Assembly: GCF_001653235.2 (NCBI RefSeq)
Contig: NW_019154050.1
Span: 124,001-188,000 of the forward strand
Direction of reading: 5' to 3'
Length of the DNA stretch: 64,000 bases
From: Pochonia chlamydosporia 170
Lineage: Eukaryota; Ascomycota; Sordariomycetes; Hypocreales; Clavicipitaceae
This document shows positions 54,015 to 63,692 of the stretch, piece after piece. A program made the position numbers and the translations under genes. The stretch's first letter is position 1, and every line of letters begins with the position of its first letter. Below the pieces are notes generated by a model. The model saw only the letters and a program-made list of their open reading frames with translations. It had not been told where the DNA came from and searched no databases.

Positions 54015-55110
54015 TTGAAGTTTCTTGTGTTATAAATCCTGTTATTTAGTTACATTTTTATCCGAGGATTCCGTGTTGTATTTTTCTGTAATGACTGATA
54101 ATAGTATTATTAGATGTCCGTTGACAGCAAAATGGAGTAAATTGAGGAGGAAGCGCAATTCTGTGGACTTACAATCAACAAATTCAATGCGACGACAGGC
54201 TACGCATACGAACACTTCACTCTGGTGTTCCTCCATTGACATCCTGCCAGTCTTTCAAGACGGCAAGCTATGACACGTTGTCATATATCATGCCTACCCA
54301 ACATTGGACTTCTCTCCGAGAACTTAGAAGTCCTGCAATTATCGTATCTACACGGTTGTCTTCTATATAGGGCAATTACAGCAATTTCTTTGGTACAGTT
54401 ATTATTGCTTGTTAGATAATTCCCTCTCAATACAATTAGCGCCTTCAGTACCGTTATGCTCGATATAATGTGATCGCACAATTGTCTGACACACATGGTA
54501 TTCGTCAGGGGCATTTTATGTGGTAAATTAGGGTTAACTGCTCCATAATTTCCCAACGGCAATTGAGATTCATCACAACCCTCCTCGGGACAAACCGCGT
54601 TCAGCCAAGCAAACAACCAGCCTTTCGTGGAAGCTCGAGCACACCCGTGAATACATTTTGGGCTATTTACGTAGCCACGCAATTACAACCTCCTCCTCCC
54701 TGGATTCGTTACTTTCATTTTCGGTGACGTCTTCCAGGGCCTAAGCAGGCCAGTGCTTGTACAGTTAGGCCGATTGGCCAGACCCTCTTTTGGTGGGTCA
54801 AAGATAGTGTTCGGTGGTGGCTTGAGCTCCACCGCCTGCGTCGAAGAATGTTTAGATAGGCGCCAGAGTGAAACGTAATTGGCGCTAAAAACCATGCAAG
54901 TGGCGCTGTTAGATTTACGATGCCTCACTTGGCTCATGAAGGGTGTAATTGATGACTTATTGAATTATTCATACAGAAACTGATGAGTCTGTTATTAGTC
55001 TTGTTCCTTCTTCTTCCTCCATTTCCTGTGGGCGGGGAAGTCTCTTGCTATCCTCTGTTTAGACAGCCAGATACCACAGTATGAATTTGCGCCGCTTTAG
55101 TCGCATATTT
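54015..55110. other. 1.1-kb stretch without recognised genes
   Basis: Minus-strand frames at 54281-54682 and 54683-54937 have no recognisable motif. No repeats recognised. Confidence 0.35.
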
Positions 55111-55387
55111 GTCGCGTTACGCGGTTCCAATTCAATTTTTACTACGCTGAAAATGCAGTTCTTGATTCAATAGCCTGTCAATTGCCTGTGTATGCCTTGA
55201 CTTCTTGTCCTCCTCTTGCCAGAGGGATTCACGTCATTTATCTTAGCAAAGAAGCATTATTTCCAGCCTTCTAATTATTTCCAAGTGGCTGGCCAGCCTC
55301 TTCACCTTCTGATATCCATGATTTTATGACATCCAGCAATAACTCCAAGTCTGCTTGTTCAATCAACAGAGGCAGCCTTATCCGACA
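55111..55387 (+). repeat. dispersed repeat, copy 2
   Basis: It is similar to 40229-40492 (shared GATTTTATGACATCCAGCAA and CTGCTTGTTCAATCAACAGA). On the minus strand it is open as RIRLPLLIEQADLELLLDVIKSW, which may be a trace of an element-encoded protein. Confidence 0.5.
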
Positions 55388-55754
55388 ATATTCTCGCCAA
55401 TCTAACACTGGCTTGGGAGGTGTCTTAGAGGTAAGGTCAGAAAAGGAAGCCCCCCTCACAGAGGCCACACCGACAAGGCGCAGAGGATCAAGCAATAGAT
55501 TCAGAGCCGCAGAATTGACTACGTGTGACCCCATTGTGAAAATGGAACGCACCATGCATCCAAACGAAGAAATTACCAAGTGGATCACCGCTGGCAAGGT
55601 GAGCGACCCTGACACAACTAAGCCACCCAAAAACCGGGGTGTGAGACCCTACGTCGAGAGATCGACGTACGATACAGCCACCACGAACCATTTGTCTCTG
55701 GGTCAAAGGATATATAAATCAATGGATCACCCAGAGGATCCTGAGTTTGTTTGA
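55326..55754 (+). CDS. hypothetical protein, doubtful
   Basis: A 142-codon frame, polar and basic, with PDTTKPPKNRGVRPYVERSTYDTATTNHLSLGQRIYKSMDHPEDPEFV at its end split over several short polar stretches. The C-terminal half looks like ordinary protein. The first ~20 codons lie in the dispersed repeat, so the true gene may start later or be a fusion. No family recognised. Confidence 0.3.
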   Translation: MTSSNNSKSACSINRGSLIRQYSRQSNTGLGGVLEVRSEKEAPLTEATPTRRRGSSNRFRAAELTTCDPIVKMERTMHPNEEITKWITAGKVSDPDTTKPPKNRGVRPYVERSTYDTATTNHLSLGQRIYKSMDHPEDPEFV

Positions 55755-55856
55755 CAACTCATGCACTAATCAAATCATTACCGCATTTCGTTCGTTCACT
55801 TACAAAACTTCTTCATTGTTGCCATAAGTCAAGTTCTTGTATCCCAATACTTAAAA

Positions 55857-56214
55857 ATGAAGGTTTTCGCTATTATCGTGGTGGCTTCAGCGATTGGTGC
55901 CCAGTGTGCCTCTTCCGCCTCAGCCAGCTCAACTGCTTTATCATCTGTTGCAGGACCAACCGGTAAAGCAACGTAAGTAAATCACGTTCACGAAAGTTGG
56001 ATTCTCTCAAAAGGATCAAATCAAACTAATACTATACAGTACTACGAGTGCTGCTACGGGGAGGGAAGCTTCTAAGACTACTTCCTCTACCGTTGCGACC
56101 ACTTCCTCTACCGTTGCGACCACAACCGCAAAGAAAGCAGGCGCAGAACCGAAGGCAACTATTCCTGGATCTGCCTTGGTGGCTGTCTTAGCTATTGGCG
56201 CGTATATGGCCTGA
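55857..56214 (+). CDS. small secreted GPI-type Ser/Thr-rich protein
   Basis: Exon 1 (55857-55972) and exon 2 (56040-56214) flank a 67-nt intron (GTAAGT...TACAG) and give 96 residues. Residues 1-18 form a signal peptide (MKVFAIIVVASAIGAQCA). The middle is Ser/Thr-rich with a 21-bp tandem duplication encoding TSSTVAT twice. The end is a hydrophobic tail (IPGSALVAVLAIGAYMA) preceded by small residues, the layout of a GPI-anchored cell-surface protein. The gene at 24202-24536 is a paralogue with a broken donor site. Probable location is plasma membrane or wall; role unknown. Confidence 0.65.
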
Positions 56215-56802
56215 GTCCTTCCAGCACGGATGGCCGTCATCATGTGTGGTACATGGGCACGAGCAAGGTCGTGTGCGACTTTGGGGTAATGATTGTCATG
56301 GAGAGGCGGGGTTTTCTTAAGTAAACCTCCGACTTAGGCTCGTTACAATATCATTCCGTCGTTCCCCACACATCTCAGAATATCGTCCCGTTAAGCCCAC
56401 ATCAAACTCTACGGGATATTTACAAGTAGTTAACGCGAGTGCATAGTGACAGTGATGGATAGCCACGCGTGTCGTTTCATTCTGTTTCGTATGAAACTGA
56501 AACCGCCCTTGGAACCGGGTTCATATGAAACTGTAACTTTCCCAGTTTCATATGTTTCATATAGTACTGCGTTTTTTTCCTACATTGTAGCCCTCGAAAA
56601 GAAATCTTATTGAACCAAACACCTATAACTTACTCAGAAGCCACTGTCAATCACGAATTTATCGCATTCGATAAATTATGTGCTATTAGAGAGCCGGTTA
56701 TGGTTCCTAGAACCTAGAATCCGCTGTCTTCTGTGCAGTACGGAGTCGGTGAGGCTCCCATTTGTCTCGAGGGGCTATCGAGCGAACTAAGAATTGCACA
56801 AA

Positions 56803-59692
56803 CAGTGTGGTAAATAGTATGACAATAAAACAATATATCGCAATACATACCATATAATATGCATTTTCTGATATCGTGGCAATACAATATGCGGTTTCCT
56901 ATATCGTGACAATATGATATCAGTCGGCTCATATTGGCAATATATTGTTTATATTGGTTGGTAAGTATGGTTTGCGTAAAACGCACTTATCTTCCGACAG
57001 TCATGTCAACGAACATATGTAATAGTGTGTATTTACCATCTCGTGGCCATAGATAAAACATAATAGACAATCAAAAACGATGCCGGGTAGGACGCCTGAT
57101 CCGTGCCTGCCAGCTACGAATCTGCGATGTTAATTACGCCACCAAATGAAAGGCGCCGCCACAAACCTCTGAGTGTTACCTTAACTATGTGCCCAACCAA
57201 CTGGCTCTTTGAGGACTTTGAGCTCTTCTTTTCTCTAATGCGATCAATTTGCTGTTCTCATGCACGATTCTGGCGAAAATATGCCTGGTGCATCCTGCGA
57301 CAATGCCTCAACAGCGCCTGCATTTTGTTCAAACACTGCAACGGAAACGTTCAACACCATCCAATGACCTTTTGGCGCGTTCCAGCCAACAACCATTGGA
57401 CACAGACGAGAGCTACGCCTCTCAATGCCAGCCTTCGCCACCTCGCACGGGCTCTGTAGCCTCTTGCGCCAAGCCAAGAACATCATGGATCTTCTCTCAC
57501 ATGCCAGACGAGGATATCGAAACGAGATATTACAATCAACGGACCAGGAAAGAAGAATGGCGCTGCAAGTATTGTGAGAAGACATATTCTTGTTCCGGTG
57601 GAACTGCGGCTCCAACTAAGCACCTAACGGATCCTCCTCCGGACGGTCATGGCCTCCCAAAGGGCGCCCCACGATCGGCCAAAGTAAGAACCATACGAAC
57701 CATTCTCGAACAAGCTCGTCTTACGGCCGAGGAAAATGTCCGAAAACGCCGTCGACTCAACAATCATTACGGAGACTCGGTCGACCCGGACCAGCTTGAA
57801 GTGTTGTACGTACGGTTTATTGCCGCCTGTTCTCTTCCATTTCGGCTTGTGGAATGCGCAGAATTCCGTGCACTACTATGCTACGTTAATGCCGATATTG
57901 ATACTTGGCTTCCAGACACACACCAAACTATCAAGAAATGGATTATGCGCCAGTATGAAGATCAGAAGGAGAAGGTCAAGCAGCGCATTCAGTCGGCAAA
58001 GTCGAGGATTCATATCAGCTGCGATCTCTGGACCTCTCCCAACTCCCTGGCAATCTTGGGCGTAGTTGCTCACTATGTAACGGAAGACGGCAAGCTGGAA
58101 CACCATACTTTGGCCCTAAAGGACATCGACGGTGAGCATGATGGTTCTCATCTCGCTGCGGCAATTATGGAAGTGGTTGAAGATTGGGGCTTTGCTTCTA
58201 AGTTGGGCTATTTCGTCATGGATAATGCAACCAATAACGACACAATGATGAAGTCGCTTTCTCTTGGTCGGTACACTCACAATTCACAATTTCTTTCGAA
58301 CGCCGCTAACATGTATACATGATGTATAGCCCTTCTACGTCAATTTGACATACAGTATGATCCCAAATCTCACCGACTCCGCTGCCAAGGTCATATTATC
58401 AACCTAGCCGCCAAATCCTTCCTCTTCGTTACCGATAACGAGACGCTCGAACACGAAGATTCCAGTCTGCACAATGTGACACTGAAACAGATTGAGGCGT
58501 GGCGGCGGAAAGGCCCACTTGGTAAGCTTCACAACTTTGCCGTTTACATTCAGCGAAGTGTTCAGCGCAGCCAGAAGTTTATGGCTATTAGCCATAACCG
58601 CAGGCTTGCGCGAGACAACGACACAAGATGGAATTCGTGGTATACCATGCTGCGAGCGGCCTTGAATCTTAGAGAAGCAATTGATGGCTATTTCAACAAA
58701 TGGGTAGAAGCAGATTGCGCTGGAGACAGGCTTTCAGCAGAGGACTGGACCATCCTCGAGAAGATCGAATCTTTTTTAGAGAAGCTCAAAATGACGACCA
58801 AGGCTCTGGAGTCATCGTTTGCAACTCTCGACCATGTTCTGCTGGCTATGGACTTTGTGTTGGCACAATTCGAAGCAGGAAAAGAGGCATATACTGACGA
58901 TCCGATCATGGCACCAATGTATAACTCGGGCTGGGCGAAATTGGATAAGTACTATCGCCTTACTGACGAATCGCCTGCCTATGTCGCAGCTATAGTTCTT
59001 CATCCCTCGCATAAATGGCATTACATACACGAGAACTGGAAGAGGGAATGGATTGAGTCATCGGAGAAGTTGATTGAGGCGCTGTGGGGTGAATACAAAC
59101 CCGTGGAATCACTTCCTCTCGCCGAGGCACCATCCACGACCCACGAACGAGTTCTTGAAATGGCGAAACAAGCATCTACAACCGGCACCTATCAGGGACG
59201 AGTATGAGCATTATTGTAGGTCTGAGCGGGTGTATGGGTTTACCAGTGCCCTTACATGGTGGGTAGAGGAGACGCAGCAAAAGACCTACCCTAACTTGAG
59301 CAAAATGGCCGTGGACATACTGTCAATTCCTGCAATGGCTGCCGAGCCTGAAAGGCTCTTCTCTGGGGCAAAGATAACCATTACAGATCGTCGAAATCGC
59401 ATGGGGAGTGATGTAGTTGAAGCATTAGAGTGTTTGAAGTCATGGTTTGGGATATCAGAGTTTCAAAGCACTATGTTGTAGTTAGTTACGACAGTTGAAT
59501 TATATCCTTAATGGTCACGTGCTATACGGGATATACTGTCATATTGCCAATATGTTGGATTCTTGGCAATACAATACAATATGGACCAATGGCATATTGC
59601 GTAATACAATATGCGCCGCTTGACAATACAATAATATTGCGAGGGGGTCCATATTGCCAATATACGTATTGTTTATATTATTTACCACACTG
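56803..59692 (+). mobile_element. hAT family A element, copy C, with exact target duplication
   Basis: 2,890 bp from CAGTGTGGTAAATAGT to ATTATTTACCACACTG. An exact 8-bp duplication TGCACAAA lies at 56795-56802 and 59693-59700. It is clearly related to copies A and B but diverged throughout. Confidence 0.93.
57303..59481 (+). pseudogene. hAT transposase with one frameshift (copy C)
   Basis: It starts MPQQRLHFVQTLQRKR. Exon 1 ends at 58266, an intron spans 58267-58329, and exon 2 continues from 58330. BED finger (WRCKYCEKTYSCSGG), ISCDLWTSPNSLAILGVVAHY, YFVMDNATNN and the dimerisation block LSIPAMAAEPERLFSGAKITITDRRNRMG are all present. One extra base in 59139-59146 (ACGACCCACGAACG where copy A has GCGACTACAAACG) shifts the frame before NEFLKWRNKHLQ. 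The intron is 17 nt longer than in copies A and B. Inactive as it stands. Confidence 0.85.
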
Positions 59693-59950
59693 TGCACAAA
59701 CATGAAGTACTTGCAATTAATTGCGCGCCAGCCGTGGAATACAAAGAATGCAGAGGGTTGGGTAATAGCAAGAAATGCGTGGAGCAAATTAGAACCTCAA
59801 TAACCTGCTCTGTGGCGATAATGGGCAGCATTCGGGAACGTGATAGCCCGCCAGCTTTGTGCCCATCAGAAGGACTGAAACTAGAAACTGTTTCATATGA
59901 AACAGAAACTCACCCCAGTTTCAGTTTCATAGCGTGGCTATCCATCACTG

Positions 59951-60876
59951 CAATGATAGTGAGCTGGACACCCCAAATTCCCATACAAATGGCGCTTTGC
60001 AACCCCCACGCAAAATGGCCATTTTGTGACAGTAACGAACAATTTCTAGATAAGCAAGATTACTTTTCCGACAAGACCGAAGCGTGATTGGCAGTTTTGC
60101 TATACAACTTGAAGCTAAGCCTCTTGCTGTAGCCGACGAGTTGGATGATGAAAATGAGTCCATAAAGGTTATGGATAACCGCCCCTGAGTCACCAGTACC
60201 CCGTCTGTGAGTTGGAGCCCTGACTGTCGAGTTAATTCCTTTCAAAATAGAGCTGGGGTATCTTAAACGTTCCCATGACAGTGCAGTCATGAAGTCACTA
60301 GCCTATGTCCACGACCTTCTTACAAGAGCCCGCTTCATCTCGAGCGCAAACCTGGCACCTTGTCAGATTGTGGCGCCGCCAGTGATGAATCGCATTGTGC
60401 GCAGCCACCACCTGCTGCCTGGGTGGCGATCCTGCTGCCCTGTGTATTACAAAACGTATTTTAGTCTCGAATGGTTCCGATCCTCGAGGGGAAAGAAGAA
60501 GAACAAGAATCAACTTAATTACATTCGAAGAATCAGTAGAATTCTCTCCGTGGCATTGTAGTGCCTCCGTATTTCTAACACACCTCCGGGTGTCCGGGTG
60601 TGGCTTGAGGCGCACTTGCTTATTGTTTGGCTCCGTAACCCTTGTTTCGACTCAGCCCCCAACCCATACATGCCTGCGTGAATCCCGGCTAACTTCCGAA
60701 GGGACTCTGGGACCTTTGTTAGATTCACGATGCCCCACTTAATTCACTACGGGGGTTGTGGTCGATTATTGAAGCCGAAAACTGATGATTGTCTTCATTG
60801 ATGCTTGTATCTTCTGTGCGTTCTGGTCGGGCGGGGAGACAAAGTCTCCCCTGCCTTGTTAGATACACCGGGGTTA
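59951..60876. other. spacer without recognised genes
   Basis: Short overlapping frames only. No repeat or RNA gene recognised. Confidence 0.35.
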
Positions 60877-60946
60877 CTCGTGCCACGCCCCACTTTTTGG
60901 ACTCAGGATTTCCTTCGCACCACTAAAAAGTGGGGCGTGGCACGAG
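60877..60946. mobile_element. 70-bp pogo-type MITE
   Basis: CTCGTGCCACGCCCCACTTT at the left and its inverse at the right, with only ~20 bp between the arms, flanked by TA (60875-60876, 60947-60948). The arms match the right terminus of the Fot copies that end at 4817 and 19451, so this is a miniature derivative that keeps little more than the TIRs. Confidence 0.9.
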
Positions 60947-60948
60947 TA

Positions 60949-61558
60949 TTCAATACCGAATGCATCACTGCTCCGAAGGAGGCTGTATCCCGCATATGTA
61001 CTGTGCCACGCTTCAGGGATATGTCTAAATCTCTTGCGCTACCTGACTAGCCTCACCCAACAACATAAGGTACATCCTTCTGGAAAATGAAACCCTAGTT
61101 TCTCAATCCCCCGCCCAAGCGCTACCAATCGTAATTATGACGCCATATACCCGGCCTCTACGAATGAGAGGCTCGCTCCGGTGGTGAACACCTCAAGCAC
61201 GTGGTTGTGTCTCATGGTCCCCATAACTCACCCGAGACAGTACATTGCGTTGTCCCAAGGTTTTGTGGCTAGGTGGTGGAGTCAATTTGTCCCAGAAGGG
61301 TACTGCGGATGGTGTCCAAAACGATATGGGCGGTCGCCAGGCAAGGGGTACAAGGTAATAAAATGTCAGTCTATTTCTCCAAGTCTTTAAGAATGCCTCC
61401 TGGGTGACAATTTAATCTTGCGCAGGCTTTTTTCCCCTTCTAGTCAAATTCAATCAAAAGTTTCTCTTTCAGTGGTGAGTACACAAACATTTGCAGCAGA
61501 ACCAAACCCTGTGTACCAGTGGTATTAATTGGTTTAGTCCGAGTAGCACAGACTCGAC
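60949..61558. other. upstream region of the second cysteine-rich gene
   Basis: No gene recognised. The part next to 61559 is presumably promoter and leader. Confidence 0.35.
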
Positions 61559-61830
61559 ATGTCTGGCGAAATTGTCAACCAAGCCCCTACGAAGCTCGAG
61601 GTTCTTCCAGTCAACCCAGTCAATGTGACCGAGTCTCAACAGCCGGTGAGTACTTTCTCTGCGTGCCTTTTGCAATGCCTTTTTTTTTTGTGAGGATTTA
61701 CTCGTTGCTGAGCTCACACCATCGGTAGACTGTCGAACCGAAAATGAGTATCGATGCCCCTAGACTTCGTGGAGGACAAGAGGCTTCTTGCGATTTCTGC
61801 TGCTGTGGGTGCAGCGAAGAATGTTGTTAA
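61559..61830 (+). CDS. 62-residue cysteine-rich protein (family 1, copy 2)
   Basis: Exon 1 (61559-61645), an 83-nt intron (GTGAGT...GGTAG) and exon 2 (61729-61830) encode MSGEIVNQAPTKLEVLPVN...RLRGGQEASCDFCCCGCSEECC. Exon lengths (87 and 102 nt) and the Cys-rich end are identical to the gene at 47002-47274, while the middle has diverged. Conserved frame with synonymous and scattered changes supports a functional protein. Unlike copy 1 it has an undisturbed upstream region. Function unknown. Confidence 0.7.
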
Positions 61831-62355
61831 TTATATCTTATTTGCTCTTGTGGGCTAAGGTAGACACTGTAAACGCCCGCTTGCTATATCATCAGGTGTC
61901 GTCACATCTTTTCGCGACAAGTAGTTAGGAGAGATTAAATATACAGGTCTTCGGTAGAATGCTGAAATGGCGTCTGCAGGACGTACCTAGTCAATTTCGT
62001 TCCACTTGATCATCATATCGACTAGCTCCCTCCGAGGACCTAGTACAGGATTTTGCCCTGATCCCTCTAAACTAGTTCAAATTGTGAGGTACATGAGGAC
62101 TGAGCCGGCGTCACTGTGTCGTTTCGAAAAATTGGCGTCGTTTAGTATGCTCCTGCACCAGTCTGCGGCTTTTTACGTCGGAATCTCAACCAGTGATCGG
62201 AATGGTCTGGTACCACCAGAATGAGGCTGCAGTTGTCACGAAGGCATATGCCGCTATTATGGCCGCTGGAAAAGACGGTAGGTTTGCACTTTACCCTTGG
62301 CGGTGAAGCGGATTGACAGCAGGAGTGCAAGAAGGAAAGGAAATATGTTCAACTA
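61831..62355. other. spacer without recognised genes
   Basis: No feature recognised between the cysteine-rich gene and the hAT fragment. Confidence 0.35.
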
Positions 62356-62600
62356 CTATCCATTTATCCAGTCGTCATCATTCTTATTATCCTCGCTTTC
62401 ACTGTCATCCTCAACAGCGGCCTTTCCATACCGGGCCTGGAGACATTCGCACGCCTCAACAATACCTACCTTCAGCCTACGCCGTCGATCAACCACTATA
62501 AGCTTGGAACTACTAAGAAGACGTCCGCGCTCATCCGACATAGGTGAGATGGCAAACAGGTCCAGAGTGAAGCGAGCAAGGTCTCTCCGGGAATCATAGC
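62356..62600 (-). pseudogene. orphan hAT C-terminal dimerisation domain
   Basis: The minus-strand frame reads DLARFTLDLFAISPMSDERGRLLSSSKLIVVDRRRRLKVGIVEACECLQARYG, the conserved hAT dimerisation block, with an acidic end. Nothing upstream of it is hAT: at about 62600 it joins a MULE fragment. It resembles the hAT type at 0.7-2.6 kb, whose C-terminus is missing. Confidence 0.7.
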
Positions 62601-62767
62601 AGGCTCTACCAAGGTCCAATATGGCTTGCCTTGTGCTCACAGACTTTTGGAGTTAGCTCATCAAGATAAGCCATTGAGGGAGGAAGACTTGGACCCATTT
62701 TGGCATCTTAAACGATCTCGAGAAATTGGCGACTCTCTGTTTCAAGTTCAACGTCCTCGATGGGAAC
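62601..62767 (+). pseudogene. MULE transposase fragment with SWIM motif
   Basis: It encodes GSTKVQYGLPCAHRLLELAHQ and DPFWHLKRSREIGDSLFQVQRP, matching the SWIM region of the MULE at 45.7 kb. It starts abruptly at the hAT fragment and runs into the N gap at 62768. Confidence 0.8.
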
Positions 62768-62867
62768 NNNNNNNNNNNNNNNNNNNNNNNNNNNNNNNNN
62801 NNNNNNNNNNNNNNNNNNNNNNNNNNNNNNNNNNNNNNNNNNNNNNNNNNNNNNNNNNNNNNNNNNN
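62768..62867. other. 100-N scaffold gap
   Basis: Exactly 100 N bases. The gap falls inside MULE sequence. Confidence 0.98.
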
Positions 62868-63196
62868 TGTTGCACTAAAGTCGTGCATAATCCTGCTCCA
62901 TACCGGTTAAGTGCATAATGGGGGTGTGTCGCTTGCGACACGCTTACGCGCATAAAAAGGAGAATGGAAGATCAAGCAGAATGGAACAGAACAGACAACA
63001 ATGAATACACTGGGCGAATGCCTACACACCCATTCAATTTTACAGTGACGCCTTTGTGAAAGTATCCACACCGTGATTCTGACAGCTATCTATCCTTTGC
63101 ACCATACAAATAAGGTACCTATTTGTGGCTTGACAGCGGCTGAGCCACAGCGCCCTCGTAAGGAAGTCCCCGTAGCAAAGTGGTTGGACCCGCATA

Positions 63197-63223
63197 GCAA
63201 TTGCCTTATTATTTACCACACTG
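63197..63223 (+). repeat. isolated terminus of hAT family A
   Basis: TTATTATTTACCACACTG ends at 63223, identical to the right terminus of copies A and C. No internal hAT sequence is attached on the left, so it is a remnant end. Confidence 0.5.
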
Positions 63224-63692
63224 GAAGCGGACTTGGGATACCCTAGCCGGACGAAGGTAGAGGGGCGAAAACAACCACGGCTGGGTGGCATGAGAGGAAG
63301 CCGGGAAAAACCCCGCCTTCTACTTCGCTGTGGCTGCCTCGAGTTAGCGAATGGCCCACGAGCTCCGGAAACCCGGCGGCGCTGCTGCGCCACCCGGTAG
63401 CGGTTTAGGGGAGCCACGAGCCAATTTCTCCACTAAAACCTCCCTCTTGTACTGGCAGCTCTGGACCATGGCGAAATATGGCATGGCAACTGCCAAGTCG
63501 GAGAATAAAAGTGGCGCTGTAACTTCGCCGCGTTGTCTACTTGATCCGGTGCCGGTTGGGAACCATTCCAATGATGGCAGCTATAAAGGTGGTCTGACCC
63601 AGGAGTCCCAGTCAAATGTTGGTACATATCTTGAATACGCGAAAGCTGCCTTGTACGTCTATCGCGATCGTGCTCATCATCAGCAAAGGAAT
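63224..63692. other. upstream region of the rhodopsin-like gene
   Basis: No gene recognised. It probably includes the promoter of the gene starting at 63693. Confidence 0.35.

Larger units (their letters stand above)
56450..59950. mobile_element. hAT-type MITE (TTTCAG family) split by a nested hAT
   Basis: The ends are CAGTGATGGATAGCCACGC (56450) and the inverse ending at 59950, with GTTTCATATG-type subterminal repeats near both ends. Without the inner element and its duplication it would be ~603 bp, similar to the 562-bp copy at 17465-18026. The outer 8-mers differ (CATAGTGA, CAATGATA). Confidence 0.7.
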
